NCBI GenBank assembly: GCA_947302675.1
Contig: CAMYWI010000070.1
Coordinates: 1 to 6,891, forward strand
Direction: 5' to 3'
Source of the DNA: an uncultured Selenomonadales bacterium
Lineage (GTDB): Bacteria; Bacillota_C; Negativicutes; Selenomonadales; Selenomonadaceae
Length of the DNA stretch: 6,891 bases
This document shows positions 1-6,679 of this stretch, piece by piece. The translations under genes were made by a program, and so were the position numbers. Position 1 is the first letter of the stretch. Each line of letters opens with the position of its first letter. The notes below the pieces were generated by a model, which was not told where the DNA came from, ran no database searches, and saw nothing but the letters and a program-made list of their open reading frames with translations.

Positions 1-2264
1 TTATCGGCAAGCTTGCGAGTGCCCGCGCTTTTGCTCTTCAAACGATATTCACGAACATTTTTGACGCGCTGATAGACGAGCGGCATTTTCTTAATTTCAT
101 TGGGCGGGCAATCCTTGAGCAAGAGGCAATAACGCGGCTCGTTGTTGATAAATTCCCTCGCGCCGTACCATTTGCGGAAATATTTTTCAGCGGCAGGCTC
201 GCGAGCAATAAATTCGGTCATTTCGTCGAACGTAAACAGATAATTGCCGTCGTCGATAGGTTTGTTGCCAATGCCGATAGCGGGCACGCCGTCTTGAAGG
301 TGATTCGGGCGGCTTTCGACAAAAATATTAGGCGCGTCGAGCAGATAGGCGTTGATGTTCGCCGCGCAGATTTTTTTATCGCCGTCGAAGATGATTTTGG
401 GCTTATCGTTTGGCGCGGAGCTGAATCCGACGATAACGCAGTGCACGTGCGCCTTTTGAGCCGATTCGCTATTCCAACGGAAAGTTCTGTAGGCAAAATC
501 GATATGAATTTCGTCGAAAAGGGGTTTCCAGAGCGTGGCGACCGAATCGCCTTGACAAATCGAGTTGGTTGAGACGAATGCGGCGCGAATATTTTTGCCG
601 CGAGTAAAATCGGCGGCTTTTTTGTACCATGCGGCAACGTAGTCGAGATTGCCGGCGTTCTTCCAGCCGTCGAAAACAAAATTTATATCAGATTTCTGCG
701 CGGCGTTCATGATTCTCGCGCCGACAAAGGGCGGGTTGCCGATGATGTAGGTTATTAGTTCGAAGTCAGCCCAGTCGAGGCGAAGCGCATTACCCTTGCG
801 AATGTTCGAGTAACTTTTGAGCGGCAGGAAATCCAAATCGCGGTGAATAATCTCGCGCGTCTCCTGAATCATTTGCAATTCGGCTATCCAAAGGGCGGTT
901 TGAGCGACGGAGACGGCAAAATCATTAATTTCGACGCCGTAAAACTGGCTGATAGAAACTTTAATTGGGTTATCGAGTTCGCCGAGCTGAATTTGACTGC
1001 CGAAGAGCAATTTTAGTATTTCATTTTCGATTCTGCGGAGTGAAATGTAAGATTCGGTCAAAAAATTGCCTGAACCGCACGCTGGGTCGAAGATTTTAAT
1101 TTCGGAGAGCTTTTTTTGGAGATTTAGGAGAAAAATCCTGCGTTTGGAGCCGCGATTTACAAAATTCGCTATTATGGATTTCGTATCGCGCCGTGACGCG
1201 GTTTTTTCTGCAGGTACAGATTTTGAGGTTGATTTGGAGTTGTGATTTACAAAATCCGCTATTCTGTATTTTGTAATTTGGGCTTTCAAATCGTCCAAAA
1301 ATAGCGTGTCGATGACCTTATGAATGTTTTCGACGCTGGTATAGTGCATCCCGCCCGCGCGGCGCGTCTCTGGATTGAGCGTACTTTCAAAGACCGCGCC
1401 AAAAATCGTCGGGCTAATGCCGCTCCAGTTAAAGCCGCTACTCGCCTCCTCAAGCAAGAGCGTTTTGATTTCGGGCGTGAAGTTTGGAATTTCGATTGCG
1501 CCGTCGAACAAGCCGCCGTTGACATAGGGGAATTTTTTCAACGTCTCGTCTAAATACGGGTCGCGCTCGGCAAGCGGCGTGTTCAGCGTCTCGAATAAAT
1601 CAATCAAAGCGCGGCGGATATTTTTTTCTTCAGCAAGGTAGTCGCGAAAGATTTTATGCTTGCCAAAAATGCCCGAACTCTCCGCGTAAAGGCAGAAGAC
1701 CAGCCGCACGCAAAGTTTGTTGAGGCTCGCGAGCGATTCGGCGGCGTTCGGATTGATATATTGAGTTAAAAGCGCGTCGTAAATGTTGCCGACAATCTCG
1801 CCGGCTTTAAGCGACAGTGCCACCTCGTTTATGGTTCGGATTTTGTTCGGGTCAATGAGGAAGTCGAACGCATGAAACTTTTCGGGCAGTTCTTCAAGCA
1901 AAATCTTCGTCGGCGCGGCGAGCGTCTCCATATCGTAAATCAAAAACTCCTTGAAGTTGCAGATTATTATGCAGTTCGGGTGCATTGACACCGGCAAGCC
2001 GTTCACATAATTTTTAGCTTGCTTGTAAGCCGGCAACAAATTTTTATCAATGCTTTTCTGCTCAATGATGACTTTTGTGTCGGGTAGAAATGCGTCGATA
2101 AACTTCGTGTGCTCAAGCTTGACTGGAACCTCGAATTTGATAAATTTTTCTGGTTCCGAAATGTTCAAGACGTCGCGCAAGAAACTCAACCAGAAGGAAT
2201 GCGTTTCACCCTTTTCGTAGCCGCGCCCGCTCCATTGCGCGACAAAATTTTTTATTTTATTCAT
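1..2264 (-). CDS. MmeI-like type IIL restriction-modification enzyme (N6-adenine DNA methyltransferase with fused nuclease), C-terminus cut off by window edge
   Basis: The frame is open from ATG at 2264 to the window edge: 754 codons with no stop. Family members usually have about 900-1000 residues, so the rest of the C-terminal target-recognition region lies outside. The N-terminal domain (about 1-155) carries a PD-(D/E)xK-type nuclease signature, D57 followed by E68-Q-K70, as in MmeI. A helical spacer follows. The methyltransferase part shows a GMHYTS segment (305-310), SAM-binding motif I DPACGSGNF (393-401) and catalytic motif IV NPPF (510-513), typical of gamma-class N6-adenine methylases. 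The end of the visible part (from about 640) matches the start of the specificity region. In this family one polypeptide both modifies and cuts DNA, so no separate nuclease gene is needed. Oddity: residues about 330-376, just before motif I, form a K/S/R-rich insertion encoded by two palindromic repeats. The start has AAAGGG about 6 bases upstream. A pure methyltransferase is possible if the nuclease is inactive; family assignment is firm. Confidence 0.88.
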   Translation of the reverse strand, partial: MNKIKNFVAQWSGRGYEKGETHSFWLSFLRDVLNISEPEKFIKFEVPVKLEHTKFIDAFLPDTKVIIEQKSIDKNLLPAYKQAKNYVNGLPVSMHPNCIIICNFKEFLIYDMETLAAPTKILLEELPEKFHAFDFLIDPNKIRTINEVALSLKAGEIVGNIYDALLTQYINPNAAESLASLNKLCVRLVFCLYAESSGIFGKHKIFRDYLAEEKNIRRALIDLFETLNTPLAERDPYLDETLKKFPYVNGGLFDGAIEIPNFTPEIKTLLLEEASSGFNWSGISPTIFGAVFESTLNPETRRAGGMHYTSVENIHKVIDTLFLDDLKAQITKYRIADFVNHNSKSTSKSVPAEKTASRRDTKSIIANFVNRGSKRRIFLLNLQKKLSEIKIFDPACGSGNFLTESYISLRRIENEILKLLFGSQIQLGELDNPIKVSISQFYGVEINDFAVSVAQTALWIAELQMIQETREIIHRDLDFLPLKSYSNIRKGNALRLDWADFELITYIIGNPPFVGARIMNAAQKSDINFVFDGWKNAGNLDYVAAWYKKAADFTRGKNIRAAFVSTNSICQGDSVATLWKPLFDEIHIDFAYRTFRWNSESAQKAHVHCVIVGFSSAPNDKPKIIFDGDKKICAANINAYLLDAPNIFVESRPNHLQDGVPAIGIGNKPIDDGNYLFTFDEMTEFIAREPAAEKYFRKWYGAREFINNEPRYCLLLKDCPPNEIKKMPLVYQRVKNVREYRLKSKSAGTRKLAD
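1143..1190. repeat. Palindromic repeat unit A, in frame inside the methyltransferase gene
   Basis: Bases 1143-1185 match 1233-1275 at 36 of 43 positions and lie exactly 90 bases (30 codons) away. The unit contains an inverted repeat: left arm 1151-1167 (CGCGATTTACAAAATTC), 8-base loop 1168-1175, right arm 1176-1190, with a two-base bulge and a few mismatches or G-U pairs. On the minus strand it encodes residues about 360-374, including IANFVN. It looks like a mobile palindromic element that has entered a coding region without breaking it; that origin is inference. Confidence 0.7.
1233..1278. repeat. Palindromic repeat unit B, in frame inside the methyltransferase gene
   Basis: This is the second copy of the unit at 1143-1190. 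Its inverted repeat has left arm 1244-1257 (GATTTACAAAATCC), 8-base loop 1258-1265 and right arm 1266-1278, about 11 of 13 paired. It encodes residues about 330-344, including IADFVN, parallel to IANFVN in the other copy. The loop sequence GCTATT(A/C)T is shared, so the copies are related as whole hairpins and not only as protein repeats. Confidence 0.7.
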
Positions 2265-2271
2265 GTCGACC

Positions 2272-2314
2272 CTTTCCAAAAAAAATCAGCCGCTCAAGAT
2301 TGCTCCGAGCGGCT
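2272..2314 (-). terminator. Intrinsic terminator after the DUF6033-like gene, possibly attenuating the restriction-modification gene
   Basis: The stem AGCCGCTC (2288-2295) pairs perfectly with GAGCGGCT (2307-2314) around an 11-base loop. On the minus strand the stem is followed by eight T residues; on the plus strand it is followed by TTTTATTT, so it could work both ways. It lies 37 bases after the stop of the DUF6033-like gene. The T-run ends only about 15 bases before the ATG of the methyltransferase, so the hairpin sits directly in front of that gene's ribosome binding site. Confidence 0.82.
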
Positions 2315-2350
2315 TTTATTTAAAATACTTTTAAAATGGCGGGCGAAAGA

Positions 2351-3103
2351 TTAGATGCGCGTTTCCTCGTCGGGAATTTTGCTCCAATCGATTCCGAAAA
2401 TCTTTGTAAGTAATTCTTCGGCAGAGTCGGCCTCAACGTCCGCGCTCTTGAACACTACCGGCATTCCGTCATTTTTGTTTTGTTCCTCAGCTTGTTCTGC
2501 TTTGGCGTTTTCTTTAGCGGTCTTTTGTTCTTCGGCGCGTTTTTCCTTAGCCTCTTCGAGACGTTTAGCTTGGTCATCGGAAAGTTTTTCGAGCTGCGCG
2601 AAGAGTTTCATATTGCCTTCGTCGTCAACGGAAACGGACAGCTGCGAGAACTGCACGCCTTCGCCCAAATCCTTTTCCGAAAGATCTTTGAGCATGTCGA
2701 CCGCCTTACCGACGTTGCCCATGACTTTATCGGCGTATTCGTCGTCGTCAGCCATTTTCTCAAGCTCTTCAGTCGTGAAAAGGACGGAATATTGCTTGGA
2801 ACCGCCGACGGTTTGCGCAGTATCGAGGTCATTGGAAACAAAGATATCGTAGTCGCCATATTGCTTGCGAAGTTTTTCAAGATAGCCCTGCGCTTTGGCG
2901 GAAAGTTTTTGCTCGTCAGTCTGCGCGGCGTTCTTGGACTCTTCAAGGGCTTTAATGCCGTCCTGCGAAATGTCAACGACCGTATCAGCGGAATTAGCAA
3001 GCGGATTAGCGTTGTCGGTTTTGTTTTGAGCCGCGCTACCGAGTGCATTCGCCTTTTGATTTTGATATTGCAGAAGATTATTCAAGCCGATTGTGTTCAA
3101 CAT
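2351..3103 (-). CDS. DUF6033-like protein of unknown function
   Basis: A 250-residue acidic, soluble-looking protein with no signal peptide or membrane segment. The N-terminus (1-60) is Asn/Gln/Ala-rich and contains DTVVDISQDGIKALE (40-54). A more conserved-looking core follows: YGDYDIFVSN (82-91), an alternating hydrophobic stretch KQYSVLF (103-109), EELEKMADDDEYADKVM (112-128) and a strand pair around SVSVDDEGNMKLFAQL (156-171). Residues about 172-212 are a Lys/Glu/Ala-rich helix, probably a coiled coil, and the tail ends in an acidic stretch. From memory this arrangement resembles the DUF6033 family of Firmicutes, whose role is unknown; I could not run a search. The start is secure: AGGGAGGG (3111-3118) lies 7 bases upstream and a near-consensus promoter precedes it. 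The gene appears to be transcribed alone, divergently from leuS, and ends before a terminator. An antisense frame is a compositional shadow. Confidence 0.8.
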   Translation of the reverse strand: MLNTIGLNNLLQYQNQKANALGSAAQNKTDNANPLANSADTVVDISQDGIKALEESKNAAQTDEQKLSAKAQGYLEKLRKQYGDYDIFVSNDLDTAQTVGGSKQYSVLFTTEELEKMADDDEYADKVMGNVGKAVDMLKDLSEKDLGEGVQFSQLSVSVDDEGNMKLFAQLEKLSDDQAKRLEEAKEKRAEEQKTAKENAKAEQAEEQNKNDGMPVVFKSADVEADSAEELLTKIFGIDWSKIPDEETRI

Positions 3104-3147
3104 GATGTGTCCCTCCCTAACAATGAATCATTCCTTTTTGTGCAGTC

Positions 3148-3174
3148 ATTATAGCACATTTTCTGCAAAGTCAA
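3148..3174 (-). promoter_or_regulatory. Sigma-A promoter of the DUF6033-like gene
   Basis: On the minus strand there is TTGACT (3169-3174), a 15-base spacer and TATAAT (3148-3153), with an upstream TGC that makes an extended -10. The spacer is shorter than the usual 17, which the extended -10 could offset. Transcription would begin near 3141, giving a leader of about 38 bases with a strong Shine-Dalgarno sequence at 3111-3118. Confidence 0.8.
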
Positions 3175-3234
3175 CAGGAATTTAGCATGACTTTTCAAAA
3201 AAATATTGGATTGCCAACTTGAAACTTTTAATTT

Positions 3235-3244
3235 CCCGCGCGGG
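3235..3244. promoter_or_regulatory. Perfect 10-base palindrome in the leuS promoter
   Basis: CCCGCGCGGG reads the same on both strands and lies a few bases upstream of the leuS -10 element, in the spacer. It could be a small operator or chance in a sequence rich in GCG; no known regulator is recognised. Confidence 0.25.
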
Positions 3245-3245
3245 C

Positions 3246-3254
3246 TGATATAAT
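3246..3254 (+). promoter_or_regulatory. Extended -10 promoter of leuS
   Basis: TGATATAAT has a consensus -10 at 3249-3254 and an upstream TG. No good -35 is seen at 17 bases; TTGAAA (3219-3224) is too far away. The leader to the ATG at 3284 would be only about 23 bases, with AGGAGG at 3269-3274, 9 bases before the start. That leaves no room for a T-box leader. Confidence 0.65.
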
Positions 3255-3283
3255 ATGGCGCGTTTAACAGGAGGCGAACTTTT

Positions 3284-5720
3284 ATGGATAAATACAATCC
3301 ACAGGAAGTTGAAAAGAAGTGGCAAGCCGTTTGGAACGCGCCGGAATATTATCGCACGGTTGAAGACGCGAGCCGCCCGAAATATTACGCGCTGGAGATG
3401 TTCCCGTATCCTTCGGGCAACTTGCACATGGGTCACGTGCGGAATTATTCAATCGGCGACGTGGTTGCGCGTTATCGCATGATGGCGGGTTACAACGTCT
3501 TGCATCCAATGGGCTTTGATGCGTTCGGTATGCCCGCTGAAAATGCGGCGATTGCTCACGGCGTCAAGCCCGGCGATTGGACTTTCGCGAACATTATAAA
3601 CATGACGGCTCAGCAAAAGGCAATGGGTCTTGCCTACGATTGGGAGCGCGAAGTTGAGACTTGCCGCGCAGATTATTATCGTTGGACGCAGTGGCTGTTC
3701 GAGCTTTTTTATAAGCGCGGGCTTGCTTATAAGAAGGAGGCGTCGGTCAACTGGTGCGACACTTGCGGCACGGTGCTTGCTAATGAGCAGGTCATTGACG
3801 GGAAATGTTGGCGTTGTGATTCTGACGTTCACAAGAAAAATCTCGCGCAGTGGTTCTTCAAAATCACCGACTACGCCGACGAGCTTTTAGCTGACTTGGA
3901 CAAGCTGACGGGCTGGCCTAATCGCGTTAAAGTCATGCAGGAGAATTGGATTGGGCGCAGTGAGGGCTTGGAATTTTCTATGGAAGTTCCCGCGCTCGGC
4001 GAAAAGATTTCCGTCTACACGACGCGCCCTGATACCGCTTTTGGAATAACTTTCCTTGCGCTGGCTCCTGAACACCCGCTGGTTGAGAAAATCTGCGCGG
4101 TCAGCGAAAAATCCGACGACGTTAAAAAATTTGTCGAAAAAGCCCGCAGTCAAAGCGATATTGAGCGCACAAGTTCAGAGTCGGAGAAGGAAGGCATTTT
4201 CACGGGCGTTACTTGCGTCAATCCCTTCAACGGGCGCGAAGTTCAGATTTGGATTACGAATTACGTCGTATTCGAGTACGGCACGGGCGCACGACGAGCG
4301 CGACTGGATGTTCGCGACGAAATATAATCTCGACAAAATTTGGGTCATCGACAATCCCAAGACTCCGCTCGACTTCGCGAAGATGACGAACGCTTACGTC
4401 GACAAGGACGGAATTTTGATTAATTCGGGCAAGTTCACGGGCATGGAAATGCACAAGGCAATGAGCGCGATTATCAACGAGGCGGAGGCGCAAGGTTTCG
4501 GCACGCGCAAAGTCAATTATCGTCTGCGCGATTGGCTAATAAGTCGTCAAAGATATTGGGGCGCACCCATTCCCGTTATCTACTGCGACAAGTGCGGCGA
4601 AGTCCTCGTTCCGGAAGAAGATTTGCCAGTTCTCTTGCCCGACGACGTGGAGTTTAAGCAGGGCGCGTTGAGTCCGTTGTCGACCAGCAAAAGATTCAAC
4701 AAGTGCACTTGCCCGAAATGCGGCGGACCTGCGCACCGCGAGACCGACACGATGGACACGTTCATTTGTTCGAGTTGGTATTACATGCGCTACACCGACC
4801 CGCACAACGACGAATTGCCCTTTGCCCGCGACAAAGTCAACTATTGGAGTCCTGTCGACCAATACATTGGCGGCATTGAACATGCGATTTTGCATTTGCT
4901 TTACTCGCGATTCTTTACAAAGGTTCTGCGCGACGCCAAGCTTTTGGATTATGACGAGCCGTTTTCAAATCTGTTAACTCAAGGTATGGTTATCAAGGAC
5001 GGCGCGAAGATGTCCAAGTCCTTGGGCAACGTCGTTTCGCCGGAAGAAATTATCGGCAAGTACGGCGCGGACACGGCGAGATTGTTTATCCTGTTCGCCG
5101 CGCCCGTCGAACGCGATTTGGATTGGAGCGATGAGGGCGTTCAAGGCTCGTTCAGATTTTTAAATCGCGTGTGGCGGATAATTCATATCTTCGCCGACAA
5201 CTTCGACAAGCCCGCGCAGGCGTTGACGCCCGAAGAAATTTCCTTGCGCCGCACGTTGCACAAGACGATTAAAAAAGTCACGGAGGACGTCCGCGACCGC
5301 TTTGCCTTCAACACGGCGATTAGCACGTTAATGGAACTTGTCAACGCAATGCACGCCTTCCAAGACAAGCCGATTAACGCCGAGCTTGCCCGTGAGCTGT
5401 CGAGAAATTTATTGCTGATGCTTGCGCCGTTCGTGCCGCACATTGCCGCCGAGCTTTGGAGCAAATTCTTTGAAGGCGACGTACACAAGCAGAGTTGGGC
5501 GACCTTCGACGAGGCGGCGATTGTCGAGGAGGAAATAGAAATCGTCATCCAAATCAACGGCAAAGTTCGCGAGCACATAAAAATCCCCGTCGGCTTGACC
5601 AAAAATGATTTAGAAAAACTTGCGCCGACGTTGCCGCGAGTCCAAGAGCTGACAGCAGATAAAAACGTCGTCAAAATAATCGCCGTGCCGAACAAGCTGA
5701 TAAATATCGTCGTTAGATAA
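3284..5720 (+). pseudogene. leuS: Leucyl-tRNA synthetase, frameshifted in the editing domain
   Basis: LeuRS charges tRNA-Leu with leucine in the cytoplasm. The coding sequence is in two frames: 3284-4327 (347 codons, the last 11 out of register) and, one base shifted, 4287-5720 (477 codons). Seen in the first part: HMGH (48-51) of the class I catalytic site, zinc-ribbon cysteines C158, C161, C175 and C178, and the CP1 editing motif TTRPDT (246-251). Seen in the second part: HDERD (from 4290) of the editing site, KMSKS (5007-5021), the anticodon-binding helices and the usual C-terminal domain with QINGKVRE. At the join, YGTGA should run on as VMAVP-AHDERD but the VMAVP codons are missing. Restoring them gives about 818 residues, normal for LeuRS. 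Everything else is well conserved, so the break is recent or an assembly error. The second half has no Shine-Dalgarno start of its own. Family is certain; whether the gene is truly broken is not. Confidence 0.93.
4280..4295 (+). other. leuS lesion: apparent 20-base deletion at GGCGC
   Basis: The first frame reads G-T-G-A through 4291 and then leaves the family sequence. The shifted frame resumes with A-H-D-E-R-D from 4287. Codons for about seven residues (GAVMAVP by family comparison) collapse onto one shared GGCGC (4286-4290). An intact gene would probably have GGCGC at both ends of a 20-base segment, so loss between short direct repeats explains it. The parental sequence is inferred. Confidence 0.8.
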
Positions 5721-5724
5721 ATTC

Positions 5725-5755
5725 ATTCCTAATTCCACATTACTAATTCCTAATT
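5725..5755. repeat. Short AT-rich repeats between leuS and its terminator
   Basis: CTAATTCC occurs at 5729-5736 and 5743-5750, 14 bases apart, flanked by ATTCC and CTAATTA variants. It lies directly after the leuS stop codon. It may be a remnant of an intergenic repeat family or simple slippage; nothing coding is visible. Confidence 0.4.
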
Positions 5756-5795
5756 AAAAAATCCCCCGCGCAGATTTTACGCAGGGGATTTTTTT
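5756..5795. terminator. Bidirectional intrinsic terminator shared by leuS and the FHA gene
   Basis: AAAAAATCCCC (5756-5766) pairs with GGGGATTTTTT (5784-5794). Inside it GCG (5768-5770) pairs with CGC (5780-5782) across one C/A mismatch and a 9-base loop. T-runs follow the stem on both strands. It serves leuS on the plus strand and the convergent FHA gene on the minus strand, whose stop codon (5794-5796) overlaps the stem edge. Confidence 0.9.
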
Positions 5796-6564
5796 ATAAA
5801 ACCTTGTAAGTCAGCGTCGTGTTGCCGATTAAAATTTTGTCGCCGTCCTTGAGTTCGCAACTGCTAATCGGCTTTTTATTGACAAGCGTCCCGTTAAGAC
5901 TGCCCGCGTCGTAGAGAATATGGCGGTGGCGTTCGTAGGAAATGTAGGCGTGAATTCGCGACACGCCGTCATCGTTCAGCACAAAGTCATTGGTCGGTTT
6001 GCGTCCGAGATAAATTTGTTTCTCGCCGCAAATAACCTCCGCCGTCTTGAAATCGCTCAATACCGCCAGATTATATTCAACTTTGCGCGTCGGCGAAGTG
6101 CGCATGTTTTTAATAATCGCCGTCCGGTCGGCAATAATCGTCTTATCGTTGTCGTTGACGTTCACGTCGCGAATCAGCGTTTGCGACAACACGTCGTTTT
6201 CAAGGTTAATCGTATCTTCCTCCTGCGCGGCGTCGTCAATAAACTCCGACTCAACGACAATGGAATTTTCGTCGCTTGTCATCTTCTTAATCTTGACGGA
6301 GAGCTTGCCGTCCATGAAACAATTATCGCGAATGACTTTGCGTTCAACCGCCTCATGCAACGCCTTAATCAATCGCGCCGCGCTCAGCCGGTGACAATCC
6401 TCCTCGCAAAGGTAAATCGTGTAGGAATTCGGGACGAGTTTATCCTTAGTCTTCTGCTTGGCAACTTCGCGCTCAAGGGCTTTTATGAGTTCGTCCGGCT
6501 CGACTTCGTTGCGCCGCTGAAAAAAATTCGCCAGCTGCCCGCTTATCACGCTTGCTAAGTTCAA
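5794..6564 (-). CDS. FhaA-like protein: DUF3662 domain plus C-terminal FHA domain
   Basis: With the TTG start the protein has 256 residues. The N-terminal part (about 4-108) matches the DUF3662/FHA_N domain, including the EVEPDELIKALEREV helix (20-34) and LVPNSYTIYL (43-52). A Thr- and Asp-rich linker follows (about 110-175). The FHA domain (about 180-256) has the phosphothreonine-binding residues G187-R188, S202-R203-x-H205 and N224-G225-T226. Related FhaA proteins bind phosphorylated partners of Ser/Thr kinases and influence cell-wall synthesis; that role is inferred here. No kinase, phosphatase or rodA/ftsW gene is in the window and terminators flank it, so it appears monocistronic. Start choice: TTG at 6562-6564 has AAGGAGG (6573-6579) 8 bases upstream. 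The in-frame ATG at 6592-6594 has no Shine-Dalgarno sequence and overlaps the -10 box at 6593-6598, so it would lie upstream of the transcription start. Using it would give 266 residues. Confidence 0.9.
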   Translation of the reverse strand: MNLASVISGQLANFFQRRNEVEPDELIKALEREVAKQKTKDKLVPNSYTIYLCEEDCHRLSAARLIKALHEAVERKVIRDNCFMDGKLSVKIKKMTSDENSIVVESEFIDDAAQEEDTINLENDVLSQTLIRDVNVNDNDKTIIADRTAIIKNMRTSPTRKVEYNLAVLSDFKTAEVICGEKQIYLGRKPTNDFVLNDDGVSRIHAYISYERHRHILYDAGSLNGTLVNKKPISSCELKDGDKILIGNTTLTYKVL

Positions 6565-6572
6565 GTTCGCCG

Positions 6573-6579
6573 CCTCCTT
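6573..6579 (-). promoter_or_regulatory. Ribosome binding site that sets the TTG start of the FHA gene
   Basis: AAGGAGG on the minus strand, 8 bases before TTG (6562-6564). It lies within the reading frame extended to the upstream ATG, which is why the longer frame looks open. Confidence 0.75.
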
Positions 6580-6592
6580 GTTTTTTTCAGAC

Positions 6593-6601
6593 ATTATAGC
6601 A
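6593..6601 (-). promoter_or_regulatory. Extended -10 promoter of the FHA gene
   Basis: TGCTATAAT on the minus strand, with TATAAT at 6593-6598. The surrounding TGTGCTATAATGTCTG (6588-6603) matches the DUF6033-like promoter at 3143-3158 in 15 of 16 bases. No clear -35 is seen because the upstream bases are the T-run of a terminator. Transcription would start near 6586, leaving a leader of about 22 bases. Confidence 0.7.
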
Positions 6602-6608
6602 CAACCGC

Positions 6609-6651
6609 AAAAAAAATGCTCCCCGTTGAAATTTCGGACAGCATTTTTTTT
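6609..6651. terminator. Intrinsic terminator after the RTX-type gene
   Basis: AAAAAAAATGCT (6609-6620) pairs perfectly with AGCATTTTTTTT (6640-6651), with an inner CCG/CGG pairing in the 19-base loop. On the minus strand it follows the RTX gene stop by about 29 bases and ends in eight T residues. It is symmetrical enough to work on both strands. Its T-run abuts the FHA promoter. Confidence 0.88.
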
Positions 6652-6679
6652 ATCGTCAAAAAGCTTTAAACCAACTCAA

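Noticed and set aside
218..679. Opposing and shifted frames within 218-679 and 1286-1553
   Set aside because: The minus-strand methyltransferase frame is continuous across these bases with motifs in order, so these are shadows.
1143..1278. Terminal inverted repeats of a transposon or MITE
   Set aside because: Each unit is itself a palindrome and the two copies are in direct orientation. No transposase or clear target duplication is seen, so they are reported as palindromic repeats only.
2480..3154. Open frame of 224 codons on the plus strand, Leu/Phe-rich
   Set aside because: It is antisense to the DUF6033-like gene, whose Glu/Lys/Gln-rich codons produce a hydrophobic shadow. It has no ribosome binding site, and the minus strand has a strong promoter and Shine-Dalgarno sequence.
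3175..3283. T-box riboswitch before leuS
   Set aside because: The leader after the -10 box is only about 23 bases and holds no specifier stem or terminator.
4056..4310. Independent start for the leuS 3' half (ATG at 4056 or 4308)
   Set aside because: Neither has a Shine-Dalgarno sequence. The residues from 4056 to 4286 in that frame do not resemble LeuRS, so it is a fragment of one gene.
4280..4327. Programmed frameshifting or translational bypass in leuS
   Set aside because: No slippery heptamer or obvious stimulatory structure is seen, and a shift would still leave the conserved residues missing because their codons are absent from the DNA.
5920..6558. Open frame of 212 codons on the plus strand
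   Set aside because: It is the complement of the DUF3662/FHA gene, which has recognisable domain motifs; no family resemblance is seen on the plus strand.
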